Of a stretch of DNA of 64,000 nucleotides, positions 1-9,991 are shown one piece after another. A model generated the notes under the pieces. That model had not been told where the DNA came from. It did not search any database and worked only from the letters and a program-made list of their open reading frames with translations. Each line of letters starts with the position of its first letter. Position 1 is the stretch's first letter. The stretch lies in contig OX377202.1 in NCBI GenBank assembly GCA_947396885.1, forward strand, positions 86,160,408-86,224,407. Direction: 5' to 3'. The position numbers and the translations under genes were made by a program. This DNA is from Heligmosomoides polygyrus polygyrus. Lineage: Eukaryota > Nematoda > Chromadorea > Rhabditida > Heligmosomidae.

Positions 1-482
1 TTGGCTGGTTCGCTGCTGCCATGCAGATCATACCATCGACCAGCAATTTTTACTGTCGCTAAAAATGTAAAAATGTTACTTTTAAACCAGTTTAGTTTTG
101 TTTGGACACCCCGTGCATCCATCTAACAAGCAAAGCGGAAGTGACTAGCTCAGATTTACTACCACATCCATGATACATTGATCTTGAAAATTTCTATCCA
201 TGTCGCGAATGTGGGCAGCACTGGACGTTAGAAACGTGACAACTAATTATAGCCAATTATGGCACTAATCAAACATGCGCTGGCCAATCAACGCACTAGC
301 AGTACACATCCTCTCTGACTACTATGCTCACTCGATGCGACCTGATTGACTAGCGCGCACTCATCTTCTAATGCTGCTCACAATCGCCACCGAAATTCGT
401 CCCGAGAAGTTGCCGGCTAGGCTTAGTACGTCGTTTAGTGAGCTCCGATTAGAAAACAAGTGTGGACTAGGCCACCACTCAC
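1..482. other. Left-edge stretch, downstream side of the PIWI-like gene
   Basis: This stretch lies beyond the last placed exon of the minus-strand PIWI-like gene. The exon carrying the catalytic PIWI domain should lie further left and I could not find it here. A short minus-strand open stretch near 370-450 is coding-like, but its splice phase does not fit the exon ending at 483. I see no clear mobile-element ends. Confidence 0.4.
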
Positions 483-773
483 CTTTTCGGCCTCCAGCTC
501 CCTGGACTGGAACGAGACCAGTTGTCTGTCGAGATGAATACCCCATCTCTCCAACAACGCACAGCATCTCTCGTTTCCATGAATCGTATTCAGCAGCCTC
601 TCCGTGGACTGACGTCGTTTCTCGGGATCCAGGCGAGTGTACTGCGAGAGCTCTTTCATGTGCTTGAAATCTTTTCGCATCGCGTCAGTGAGTCCGGTGG
701 GATAACACAGCTCTGGGAGCAGGTAGGCATAGCGTGGCGCTTCTCCGGGAGCCTTTGCCTTGCCCTCGCTCAC
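483..773 (-). CDS. PIWI-like gene exon: PAZ-MID linker and start of MID
   Basis: The exon is 291 nt (97 codons), acceptor CGCTACAG and donor GAAAAG|GTGAGT. It encodes VSEGKAKAPGEAPRYAYLLP, then LCYPTGLTDAMRKDF, a helix with YTRLDPEKRR, and an ending with LVSFQSRELEAEK. This matches the PIWI LxPELCxxTGL block and the LLSFSGRxLxxEK strand that precede the MID pocket. This is the last placed exon before the window edge. Confidence 0.92.
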
Positions 774-3700
774 CTGTAGCGAAAGAGTGAAAAAGGTTTC
801 GAACTTCAAACGAACCCTAGTCATCGCTTTGACAGTAGTTAAGAAAACATTATTTGCGCTTATGGCTTTCTCAAGCAATAATTTAACTGTCATCATTTCA
901 GTGCCTAAAGTTATACCAAAATTTTAAGATCAGAACTGGAGAAATGGATGGGGATAAAGGATGAAGGTCGTCATTAGTCAATCCTTTTGAGGGATGCGCC
1001 GTGCACTCGTCAACGCCTTATCCTTAGGATTTATTCTGCTACTAATTCACCAATACTGGAGGGAGGGATGGAAGGCTTTGTTTAACGCGAGCAGGGACTG
1101 CCAACCAAAACCTTTGAACTGGTGTGTTCGCGACAGTCCGCACTATCCTGCCTTTGGGCGACGCGGTCTTATATTACATACCAAAGACCTAAACATGTGC
1201 AACGAGAAAAAGTATGCCATGCTGGCCGCCACTGTTGCAACGCGACCGAGTTCCCTTTGACTACTTGGCTTAATGGTTATAAATTGGGAGTTACGGCCAT
1301 GGAATTATGCACCCGGCTTAAAGACCTGTTCATACTCCGCGGGAGGGACAGGACAACGAACACGTATTGATTAGGGATCGTTTGGGGGTCGTTTAGTGTG
1401 CACGCGACCCGCGACGCGATGCCAGGAGTAGTGGCCGATTTGATCAATCGCGACGCTCAATCAATTTGGCCGCTACACATGCATTGCGTCGCGCGCACAC
1501 TAAACGACCCCTTAAAGGCCCATGCACACTTCTGCGACAGCGCGGCACGGCCATGATGAAGGATAGCGCCGCGGTGGGCGCGGCGCGACACAGCGACACG
1601 TGCCGCAGAGGGGGCATGCACACTTTTGCGGCTATCGCGGCGGCTATCACCGCCGATGCCGCGCTGAATGCCGTAGGCTGGAATGGTTCAAATCATTCCT
1701 GGCGGCGCGACATGCGCTGGGACGTCGGTCCCGTTACCTATAACGATGCTCTAACGCGACCGCTCCACGACCGCCGGATTTTGCGGAGGTGGCCGTCTCC
1801 TCCTACTGCGCCGCGGTGTCGCAGAAGTGTGCATGGGCCTTTAGTGTGCACGCGACGCGCGACGCGATGCTATGATAAACTTTCATATCGATCACGTAAC
1901 GCGATGAATCGATATGGGAGCTTATCGTGACATCGCGTCACGCGTAGCGTGCACACTAAATGATCTCTTAGTGGCGAGCTATCGCCTGGGAAAAAACGAT
2001 ACGTCTGCTTTGCACTGTCGCTCCCGGCCCTGCATTCGCAGAGTATGGATCAGACTATAAAGCCTATGGTATTCTCCCGCCGGAGTGTCCACGGACGTGA
2101 GCGAATCGTGCAAGATCCTCACCTGGCTAATCATCACGCCCCACCCCGTCTGCTGTCCGAGGATCACCGCCGACGGACGGACGATAAGAGGGCTGGTATA
2201 CTTCCCTTCCGCGGTGCAGTGCACCGCGGAAGGCTGTCCGTCGGTGACGCAGTTTCGGCGCCGAAAACGCGCTCCAATGCGAAGCGGGCCCTCCCGTGTC
2301 GACAACGACCGTCCATTAACGTGCCACGAACAGCTCTGGTGCATACTTCGTCGCCGATATGCTATCACAACGCTCAGTTTATGGCCATTACGCCGCAACA
2401 GTGGCGGCCCGCACGCGCGATGGCTTGCCGAGTCCATGACCGGCATGGCATACTTTTTCGCGTCACGTTAGAAAACCAGTCAGTAACAAACAAGTCGCAA
2501 GAAAGGTACTCTCCTCAGCGTACAGCTGGAAAAATGTGCAGAAAACGTCTGAAAAAGGTGTAGACGTCAGAATCCCCAAATCTCAAGCAGTCATTTGAAA
2601 TGCAAAAATGCAGCAGCGCAGAGGAATAAAACTCCCGACCTTCCTCACACGAAGCAACCGCACTTCCACAGTGATCCGAGCCGCTTGCCGGTAGGGGGGT
2701 GTACAAGACCCCCAAACGCGGGTGTACAAGATCCCCAAACGCCGTATCCCACTGTGACCCCTACCCTTGGGTTTAACGACTTGGCAAAAAAAACATTTCC
2801 TACTAATTTAGGGGTGGGGATTCTCCCTATATGAGTCCGCCCCCGCTCAGAGATACACTTCAGACCATTCCCTTGTAAGAGAGCTTACAATGCGACTGTA
2901 AGATTTAGCATCTCACCAGAATCGGTTGGTCGTCAGCTCGAATGACGAGGTTATACTGTGTCTCGAAGTAGTTCTTGAAAGAGATGACTTTGCCGGTGCT
3001 TAACGTGAATGTGGATGCAGGCGTCATGTCGTAGTTGATAGACGTTACCCGGTACATTCTGTTGTTGTAGCTGAAATAAATGAATCATAATAATAAACAT
3101 CACTAATAAGGCTCTCCGCTAGACAGCGATAGTCTGACGATCACGCTAGGGATACACTGAAATATATTTTAGCCACCTAAACAGCGTAGGATGGCACAGA
3201 TCCTACTTCTGAGATGAAATATTTGCGGACATGGTCATCTTTCAAAAATAGGTAAAAACTTATATCGCTCATTCGACTCAATTTTAAGATACATAAAAAC
3301 AACCCGATGGATAAAATCATTGAGCGCATTTTTTCACATGAGTGGTCACGTTTGAAACCAAAACTAACATCTTCTAAGTCTATATGGGAATCTTCCTAAT
3401 TAGACTTCAGGCACCACCAGCGCCGCACCCCCAAGTGGGGTGCTTGCACCAGCGGATCGTTAGCCATTGTTAACCACGAGTTTTTTTTAAACATGTTTTG
3501 TTGCTGTTTCAGGTATGGAGATCCTTCATATTGTATTCGTTCTTGCCATTTCAGTGTACCGTTGAGACAGTTCCCCTTTTTTTCAGAGATGCCTTTATAG
3601 CAATGCACGAAGAAGCGGAAATTCTCGAAAGCGGTGAATACTAATTCATGGACAGTGAAAACTCGGTTTTTATAGGGAACCGGGTCTACCCGTGCGCAAG

Positions 3701-6700
3701 AACACAGAAGCCAACCAAAGCATACGCTTTACGCATAAGGAGCGGCTTCCCCATAAGTACCGAAAAGCTTTGTTTACGCAGTTAAGCTATGTTTAATTGC
3801 AAGTTTTTATATTTCATAGGTATTGCTTATGGTAACACCGGGCTTACTATCTCGATTAAGAATCACAGAGCATTGGACAATTGCATGGCGCGTTCTCATC
3901 GGATGACACAGGTACTTTACCATTTCAGAATAATAGAATCTACTACTATATAATTGAGTTAGCTGCCCGCCCTGTAGATCATGAGGTTAGAAGCCTGCAT
4001 GAGATACGCCTCATCGAACCCCGCGCGGGCCACATTTGCCGTTCAACATGGGATGTTGCTGCAGCAGAGGAAGTGTCCAGCAAGAGGAAGTGCAGCCTCC
4101 CCCTGCTTGACACAGCTGCATTTCCGCGCGTTTCTGAGCGTCTGGATCCAAAAGACGGGTCCCCTACGTCGCGCAACAGACGGCTGGAGTCGGAAAACGT
4201 GAGATCGTCGTCGTACGACTAGCGGCTTTCTGAGCATACTGATTCCGAATACGAGTCACCAACGTCTGCCGTGAGCATCGGAGGACCCCTGAGGGGGTGG
4301 TGGAAAAGCGAAGTAAGGGGGATTTCTAGGGTGACCAGGAGAGCTATCAGGAAGGAAAGTAACAACGTGGAGGAGGGACCAGGACGGGGAAACCGGAAAG
4401 AACAGACCAGTAAGGGGGTCAATAGTGGAAACAAGGAAGTGGGCCAGGAGTTGGGACCAGGAAGGTGGGGGAGGAAGGGGGGGGGGGAGGGGAGAAGACC
4501 TGTAAAGGCGGACCAGCAATTAGATCCAGCAAGAAGAAGCGAGTGAGTGGGAACCTGGCGTCCGGATTCAGAAGGTGTCTGAACGGTATCCGGAAACAAG
4601 CCATTGGGCATGGGAACGGTTGCGGAGGAGCCACCTGTGGGCAGAAGTACTGCGCAGCACAAACCAATGGACATTCCGAAGAGAATGTCTAAGATGAACG
4701 TACGGAAGTGGTCAACGGCTTGATGCCGATAAATTATGCAGCAGAACCCCGATGTTAGCGGATTTTAAGTTTCACAAAAACTACTTTCCGTAGGTCAGTG
4801 GTGTTGCAAAGTCGCGCGAGGCGCGCAAGTGCGAGACAGCCGTTAGGGTTGTCGGAGCACTTGTAAACTCAGAACCTAGAAACGCCTCTATAGCCAAAGG
4901 ATAATTTTATGAATATTTGGAGTGCAATTTTTCTTGGGCACCTCATGCAACGAATAATAAAGTTTCAAAAAATGCAAGAACTATTTTTTTAGATCAAAAG
5001 ATTAAATTTATACGCTTAGAATGTGAAGGTTTAATTTGGAAGACGCCCATTCTAACTCTGAGGGTGTTCAGCTTATAAAGGATACGGATAAAGGACGGCG
5101 TTACTCAATCCCTTCTCGGATGCGCCAGCGCATTCTACTTCTACGGGATGTCGTGGAGGCGACATGAATGCGTATTTGGCCATACAATGTCTTGCGGTGG
5201 CCAGAAAATGAACAAGTCAGCGCTTTATCCTTCCCAGACAAGTCTGGTACCAATTCACCGACCCCGGAGGGATGGTAGGCTTGGTTGGCCTGGGCGGGAA
5301 ATCCGAACCAGGAACCTGGTATCGGGTGCACGCGACAGTCGCGCCTCCTCCGACTGCGCCACACGCGCCCTGATGTTCAGCTTAAATTCCAAAAATCTAA
5401 ATCGACATGAGAGTGGTATAAATAGATACCCACACATCTCTTAATCCTCCTCAACTACGGAAATATTTATTCTGTCAAAAAGAAAAGAAACGAACCGAGC
5501 GAAAACAGTTTCGCCGACGAAGAGCTCCTCGATCTTCGTTCGGAATTTACTGACATCATTCCTCGCTCTATAGTACTCGGCGTTCATCTGAAAGTCGATA
5601 AAAACTCTATGCACTTGTTGTATCTCATTTCCTACGATAGTCTACGCAACAAAGCAACGAATTGTTAAAAGCAACAGGTTTCAGCCTATTTGTAAGAACC
5701 CAATAAGATAGAAAACGGAGAAAGATATGTGAAAAACTCACAAGAAAATAAAAGAGTAACTAACTACCAATAATAAACTGTTATAGTGAACAATGTCTAT
5801 CAATACCGGACAAAATCCGCCACATTTTATCAGAAACTGTCGTTATTTCCCTCACAGAGGAGAGACGGCACAGTCGCCGTATGGTGTGATCAGGTACCCG
5901 ACATGTCTAGAAGGGATAAAACACCGTATAGTTCATATCGGCCCGCAAAAATGTTTCAATGCACAAAAACGCTTTTAAAGTGCGTCCATATTCCCTTACA
6001 TACCATGCTCATGTCAAACTAGACACTTTTCAAAAAAGCTTGGCACTTCTCAAGCTGAACTGAACATCTTCCAAATTAAACCGAAAATAGTCCTGATTAA
6101 GGCACCCTCTAAGAAGGTCAAAATAGGCTTACTTCGCCCTAGGAAAAAGAAAAACCCGATCTCATCCCCAGGTATTTCAAATGTAAATCTCACATTGTTT
6201 GAAATGCTCGACCCTTACAAGTCCCTCACAAAACGTATGCCTTAAATAATAAGAGCCTCAGTTTTTCAGAGAAGGCGTTCCTACTAGGGTACCGCGTTTC
6301 GGAACAATTATCATCACAAGAACAATCATTGCGAGACTACCACGTCTCAGGACCAATAGTGTCATCATATCAACTCCAGGGTAAGGGATCGTTTAGTGTG
6401 CACGCGACGCGACGAATTGATATGGAAGCTTAAGACCGCTAAACATCTCTGCGGTAACGCCGCTCGCCGCTATGGTTAAGGATAGGGCAGGGACGCTGCC
6501 GGCGGCGAGCTTTGCGTGCCTGCCCTATGGTTAAGCATAGGGCCGCGGCGTTGCCGCAGAAGTGTGGGGGCGTTTAGGCTGGTAGCACGAACGCGGCCGG
6601 TGGAGGTTCGCGCGGCGGCCTCTGCCGGCGCGACGAACCGCCACAGACGCAGTGCTACTAAATTGGCTGTTATGTGAAAATTGAGTTTTAGCTAACTTCC

Positions 6701-8208
6701 GAGGTATGCTGTATTGTATCTAGATATGTGGTTTTTATAAATGAAGCTTCTTGTCACAAAGGGACCCTAAATCTTTTCACAATGGAAACAATTGTCTATT
6801 TCCTCCACTAGATCATCCAATCCCCCTTCGAAATATCGATTTTCACTGATTAAGAGCACCAGTCCACTCTCAAACAGCTGATCAGGTTAAGAGGTTTATG
6901 CAGTTACAAGATCATTAGACTCCGTGACTGTAGCAACACAATAAGTAGACGTCGCGCTTGCCGCAGCAATCGCTGCAGCCGCCGCGCGTATTTGTATGTT
7001 CAGCTTAAATAAATAAATAAATTTGTGAATCACCTAAAATAGAAACGCGTTTTAACTACTTCCTTGAGCATTGTAAACCCACATGTTTAGTATACAGGTG
7101 TAGCTATAGCTAATATTGCATTCCTGAAGAACATAACCTAGAAAATGAACTATTCATTTTTCTCCTTTCAAAGGAATTATCATTGAGCACTTTTGAACAA
7201 CGCCAAATCGCATTCGAAGAAGTTTCGAGAATCCTTTTCGGTCTGTGCTTCTAAAGCTTGGAATGACCTGCCTGCATCAATTCTCAACTTTTCGTCTAAG
7301 ACGTTCAAATAACAACCAAAAATTAGTTTTTAAATAGAGTAAAGGGTTTTCGTTCGAGCATGTAACAGTTTTTCCAGTGAATTAATAACAAATTATTCCG
7401 TGAAAATCTTCACTACTCCGTATCTCCATGGAGTTGGCGTTATGCCAGCGCTTAACTGGAGGCGTAGTGGTCCCACCACGACTGTTTTAACGATAACAAT
7501 TTGAATATGTAGTAGGAATGCCTAGTGTTTTCCAGGGTGGAACACTCTCAATAACCCACCACAGACCAGACGGACTCCGTGCGAATCATCTTGAAGCGAT
7601 TCTCAATGCACAACATCAGCTGGTCTTCGTACTGCCGGACGGCTGTTTCAAAACCTGGCCACACCTCCATCGGATAGCTACTCATTTGTCCTTTCCTTGC
7701 CTCGTTGTAGTGATTCCTGCCCAAGCGCTTGAGGCCAATTATGTCCAGACAGCTGCAAAACGGGAAAACCCATTTGGAGGACAGTACCCAGACAGGTACC
7801 ATATGATCGCACTTGCGGATGATGATGTTGTAGCAGTTAATCGTCTGCGCGTCATACTGATTGAAGCGTACCGAAGCACGAAGGAAGACCTTGACAGGCT
7901 CGCCCGTCACCGGATGCTCGGCTTCGTACTCTCCCTGGAAATCCGCTGAGTGAATTTCTTCTATCAGCCAGCAAAATACCATCATACCTCAAGGTTTTCG
8001 TTGCTGACAAGATAAAGAATCATCCCATCGAAAATGAAGACACTCCCAATCTCGTCTTGGATGGACTTCTGCTTCAGCATCGCATGACGGAAGGCTTTCG
8101 AGTCGACAACCGGATCGAACTCGACGTGGTACTGGCACACGACGAGCTCAGGCAGCTGCTCTATTTTTACGAAATTTGCCACCAGCTCGGTTTTCCGGCC
8201 AGAGTATC
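483..8208 (-). CDS. PIWI-clade Argonaute (PRG-1-like), 3'-incomplete, six exons placed
   Basis: PIWI-clade Argonautes bind piRNAs and silence transposons in the germ line. Six minus-strand exons join in phase: 8208-7988, 7934-7813, 7752-7560, 5587-5496, 3070-2917 and 773-483, about 357 codons. In order they give the N-domain block with SGRKTELVANF and QYHVEFDP, the FDGMILYLV strand, the linker with GRNHYNEARKG and WPGFETAVRQYED, a PAZ segment (VGETVFAR then YNNRMYRV, STFTLSTGK, QYNLVIRADDQPIL), and LLPELCYPTGLTDAMRKDF, which opens MID. Linker and MID wording is PIWI-type rather than AGO-type. The N-terminus is unresolved: the first exon stays open upstream to an ATG at 8515. The slicer domain lies outside the window. 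Introns are 53, 60, 1972, 2425 and 2143 bp; the large ones are full of mobile DNA. No stop or frameshift lies in the placed exons, so the gene looks intact as far as seen. Confidence 0.9.
1385..1972. mobile_element. Cluster of abutting CG-rich palindromic MITEs
   Basis: Three units lie end to end. Unit 1 (1385-1511) has inverted ends reading GGGGTCGTTTAGTGTGCACG. Unit 2 (1515-1840) follows a TTA and has inverted ends AAGGCCCATGCACACTTCTG. Unit 3 (about 1841-1972) is another GTTTAGTGTGCACGCG palindrome. Units 1 and 2 recur in the same order at 53098-53544 and 62074-62530. No coding capacity is evident. They lie in an intron of the PIWI-like gene. Confidence 0.75.
1973..2454. repeat. CG-rich degenerate MITE debris
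   Basis: A one-sided MITE-like end (GCCTATGGTATTCTCCCGCC near 2065) is followed by CG-rich sequence with local palindromes such as CCGCGGTGCAGTGCACCGCGG near 2210-2230. No matching right end or protein is recognisable. It is intronic in the PIWI-like gene. Confidence 0.45.
2455..2870 (+). repeat. Dispersed repeat family R, diverged copy
   Basis: The stretch is alignable with 50690-51060 (plus) and, inverted, with 49855-50230. Shared landmarks include GTTTAACGACTTGGCAAAAA and TTCAGACC near the right end. It has no recognisable protein and sits directly beside the PAZ exon of the PIWI-like gene. Confidence 0.7.
2917..3070 (-). CDS. PIWI-like gene exon: PAZ domain
   Basis: The exon is 154 nt, acceptor ATTTCAG and donor ATTCTG|GTGAGA. 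It encodes YNNRMYRVTSINYDMTP, STFTLSTGKVISF, and YNLVIRADDQPIL, the second half of a PIWI PAZ domain. The one-base carry-in and phase-0 exit fit both neighbours. It sits between repeat-filled introns of 2.4 and 2.1 kb. Confidence 0.9.
3071..3949. other. PIWI-like intron sequence, nothing recognisable
   Basis: This is the proximal part of the 2.4-kb intron. It is AT-rich and I see no coding frame, clear terminal repeats or tRNA-like box. Confidence 0.4.
3950..4910 (+). repeat. Third, diverged copy of the unit duplicated at 51-64 kb
   Basis: The sequence runs colinear with 52640-54070 plus the stretch after 55539, and with 61630-63260. Shared landmarks include GCGCGTTTCTGAGCGTC, purine-rich GGGACCAG runs, GCAGCACAAACCAATG and CTTTCCGTAGGT. 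It lacks the three-MITE cassette and the hAT insertion, so it is an older relative. It lies in a PIWI-like intron. Confidence 0.7.
5078..5370 (-). mobile_element. tRNA-derived SINE
   Basis: On the minus strand the element starts with a tRNA-like head: GGGCGCGTGTGGCGCAGTCG (A-box region) and CTGGTTCGGATTTCC (B-box region). A body of about 200 bp follows, ending in CGCCGTCCTTTATCC. At least seven related copies occur in the window. The head is a pol III promoter type by sequence; activity is unknown. Confidence 0.85.
5496..5587 (-). CDS. PIWI-like gene exon: start of PAZ
   Basis: The exon is 92 nt, acceptor ACTTTCAG and donor GCTCG|GTTCGT. It encodes 30 residues beginning MNAEYYRARNDVSKF and ending VGETVFA, plus two bases that combine with the next exon to give Arg. 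The reading joins into VGETVFAR-YNNRMYRV, matching the conserved LIGxxVLTRYNNxTYRV block of PIWI PAZ domains. It is too short to stand out as an open frame and was found by homology and phase. Confidence 0.86.
6384..6660. mobile_element. CG-rich palindromic MITE cluster
   Basis: The left part begins GGATCGTTTAGTGTGCACGC, the same terminus as the elements at 1385 and 53098, but has no matching right end. A second unit has inverted ends TAGGCTGGTAGCAC and GTGCTACTA (about 6575-6660). There is no protein. Intronic in the PIWI-like gene. Confidence 0.6.
7195..7312 (+). pseudogene. CR1-like LINE C-terminal remnant
   Basis: The plus strand reads through FSVCASKAWNDLPASI and ends soon after. This is the conserved arginine-poor tail (xxxWNSLPxxV) found at the C-terminus of CR1/Jockey reverse transcriptases, and it matches the fuller copy ending at 14951. 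It is a 5'-truncated fragment with a frameshift. Confidence 0.65.
7560..7752 (-). CDS. PIWI-like gene exon: linker leading to PAZ
   Basis: The exon is 193 nt, acceptor TTTTGCAG and donor GTG|GTGGGT. It encodes CLDIIGLKRLGRNHYNEAR, VWPGFETAVRQYED and KMIRTESVW. These align with the conserved PIWI order of QIGRNYY, the WPG motif, and the KVLR-TETV stretch. The length fits a one-base carry-in and phase-0 exit exactly. Confidence 0.9.
7813..7934 (-). CDS. PIWI-like gene exon: linker 1
   Basis: The exon is 122 nt, with acceptor TTTCCAG at 7935-7941 and donor CGCAA|GTGCGA at 7813. It encodes a stretch beginning GEYEAEHPVTGEPVKV and ending NIIIRN. The acceptor was chosen because it keeps phase 0 with the exon before; another AG 11 bases upstream would break the frame. 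The intron before it is 53 bp. Confidence 0.82.
7988..8208 (-). CDS. PIWI-like gene exon: N domain
   Basis: The exon runs from a possible acceptor (TTACAG) at 8209-8211 to a donor GAG|GTATGA at 7988. It encodes SGRKTELVANF, LVVCQYHVEFDP and FDGMILYLV, the landmarks of the PIWI N domain. The same frame is open upstream to 8515 and the residues before it (FVTGYSGRK) resemble the usual TGTSGR motif, so the acceptor at 8209 may be unused and translation could start at an ATG near 8329 or 8515. Part of that upstream stretch resembles a MITE, which argues for caution. Confidence 0.82.
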
Positions 8209-8379
8209 CTGTAACGAAGGGATGATTTCTAGGACGCAAGCACTCCAGTTGTGAGATGCGCCTAACAATGGACACGCTAGAGTTCATAGAACGAGGCGAG
8301 CGATCTGGTTGCACAAAGGAACTGTTCATTGCCCAGGTCGACGGGGCATGAAAGACTATCTCGCCCGCCAAAGATACGT

Positions 8380-8600
8380 ATCGATTCTTGCCGGTTACTC
8401 CCCGTATTGATCGATTCATACATATAACACAGGTAAGAAAGTCGCTCTTGTCGCTGAATTCGCGTAGTGTGTATTTCCATTTCTTCGATAGATTGCTCGA
8501 GAAAAATCTATGCATTTTTGTACGGGATACCGGGCGACCAACTGTTGCAGTCGCGGACTATAAAACCCTAAGCTATGTTCAAGATGAGTGATAAAACCTG
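8380..8600. repeat. Possible MITE remnant at the 5' side of the PIWI-like gene
   Basis: Short stretches such as GTCGCTCTTGTCGCTGAAT and GATTGCTCGAGAAAAATC resemble the arms and core of the MITE at 18548-18695. No clean ends are visible. If real, it may have displaced the promoter or the first exon of the PIWI-like gene. Confidence 0.35.
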
Positions 8601-8884
8601 TTTATCTGAAGGAAAACTAGCAGCTAAACGTCCTCACAGTTAGCAACTTATCCGCCTAATCGAACGAGGTTTTCTCACAGTCACACGAAATCGTTGTGAG
8701 GTCATAAGAACGTTGTATCCATGTTATCCAATAAAATGTCGATGTTTTATATGTCGATGTTATCTTTATTTGTCAATAAACCCACAACCGGAAAAAGTTT
8801 CACGCGCGACTAAACGGAACTATTACAATGTTTTAACGCATTTGCTTAAGCCTGGAGCGGCTGGTAGAGAGGCTATATGTTGTT

Positions 8885-9165
8885 ACAGGATGTTTTGTTG
8901 CGATCAAAACTCTTGCGCCAGGCAGAACTCGAACCCGCATCTTCTGCTTTCCGGGCAGCCGTAACATCCGCGATGTCCTCGAGGTCTGTCAGCACCCACC
9001 CTTGATACGGGAATGGGCCGGCTGCTGATATCAGCATGGAACCGGCTAGGCTGAAGACCATACTAGTAACAATGTTTCACGTGCGGTCAAACAGCGCCGA
9101 TGGTGTAAGGCGAACATCGTTGCCCGGAAAGCAGAAGATGTGGGTTCGAGTCCCGCCTGGAACTA
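8885..9165. mobile_element. Inverted pair of tRNA-like segments
   Basis: Two copies of a tRNA-like 3' half face each other: minus strand around 8917-8965 and plus strand around 9115-9163. Each reads GCCCGGAAAGCAGAAGATG followed by a B-box (GGGTTCGAGTCCCGCC in the plus copy). The upstream halves are poor matches to a full tRNA cloverleaf, so these are probably SINE heads or dead tRNA copies, not working tRNA genes. Confidence 0.55.
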
Positions 9166-9311
9166 TTGCACTTTCCTGACTCGGGGAGGTCAATGAAAGT
9201 TTAAACAAAAACCTCCCAAACATCGCCCAAATGGGTTATTTGGGATGCTGATCGCGAAACTGACACCAGTTCTTAGAATTTCAGCCGTTACTGTTGTTAC
9301 GACTAGGCTGC

Positions 9312-9330
9312 GATAGGTGCAGGTAAAACT
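9312..9330. repeat. Left target-site duplication of the RTE fragment
   Basis: The sequence GATAGGTGCAGGTAAAACT is repeated exactly at 9710-9728. These 19 bp flank the RTE fragment and mark the host insertion site. Confidence 0.88.
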
Positions 9331-9709
9331 TCTTCTTCTTCTTCTTCTTCAGCGTTTGTCCCGCATCGTCGCGGGGTCCGCTCTTCTGGTGTTACGACGC
9401 CACCTTTCCCGATCCTGCGCTTGATCAGGGTGGACTCCAGCTACTTTCATGTCCGTGTGTAACGTATCGGACCAACGCTGCTTCGGGCGTCCTCTAGGCC
9501 GCTTTCCAGATACTTCCAACTCAAGGCCATCCTGCGGACGCTGCCTTCTTTCCCACGCAGAACGTGGCCGTACCATCGCAAGCGAGCTTCGCGCATCTTG
9601 TCCGCTATCGGCGCGACACCGAACTTCTGCCGAATAGCATCATTTCGAATGCGGTCCATGCGGGTGACTCCAGCCGTCCAGCGCAGCATCCAGCCGTCCA
9701 GCGCAGCAT
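9331..9709 (-). mobile_element. 5'-truncated RTE-type LINE insertion
   Basis: On the minus strand the fragment encodes the C-terminal end of an RTE-type reverse transcriptase: LRWTAGVTRMDRIRND, EARLRWYGHVLR, then after a frameshift GKRPRGRPKQRWSD and RERWRRNTRRADP. It ends in a (GAA)n tail, seen on the plus strand as CTT repeats at 9331-9349. Perfect 19-bp target duplications flank it. A 20-bp motif is tandemly doubled at the 5' junction (GCGCAGCATCCAGCCGTCCA). This is a recent, dead-on-arrival insertion. Confidence 0.88.
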
Positions 9710-9728
9710 GATAGGTGCAGGTAAAACT
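9710..9728. repeat. Right target-site duplication of the RTE fragment
   Basis: This is an exact copy of 9312-9330. Confidence 0.88.
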
Positions 9729-9991
9729 GCCGGCACATAATCACGGACTTCGCCTAAGTGTTGCACGGGGGAGTCGTTTGTGGCAGTGAACACAAATCTG
9801 AGCTTTTTAGTAGGTAGACAGCTTTGCTCACCCGCACCTACCCCAGTCCACACGTCAATATGTACTAAAAACGGTTGTCAGATTCGTGATTGGAGCATCA
9901 AAAATAATCCTACTGGGTAAAATTTGGGCGAAATCCAGCGGTCACGACCCTGTTAGGTTTATTCACCTATGTCCTACCTTACCTACTGTAA

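Noticed and set aside
370..450. Minus-strand coding-like stretch proposed as the next PIWI exon
   Set aside because: Its phase does not fit the exon ending at 483, the intervening intron would be only about 35 bp, and the expected sequence between MID start and PIWI domain is absent.
4219..4674. Proline/leucine-rich minus-strand frames
   Set aside because: They are the complement of purine-rich GGGACCAG repeats and lack any domain or splice support.
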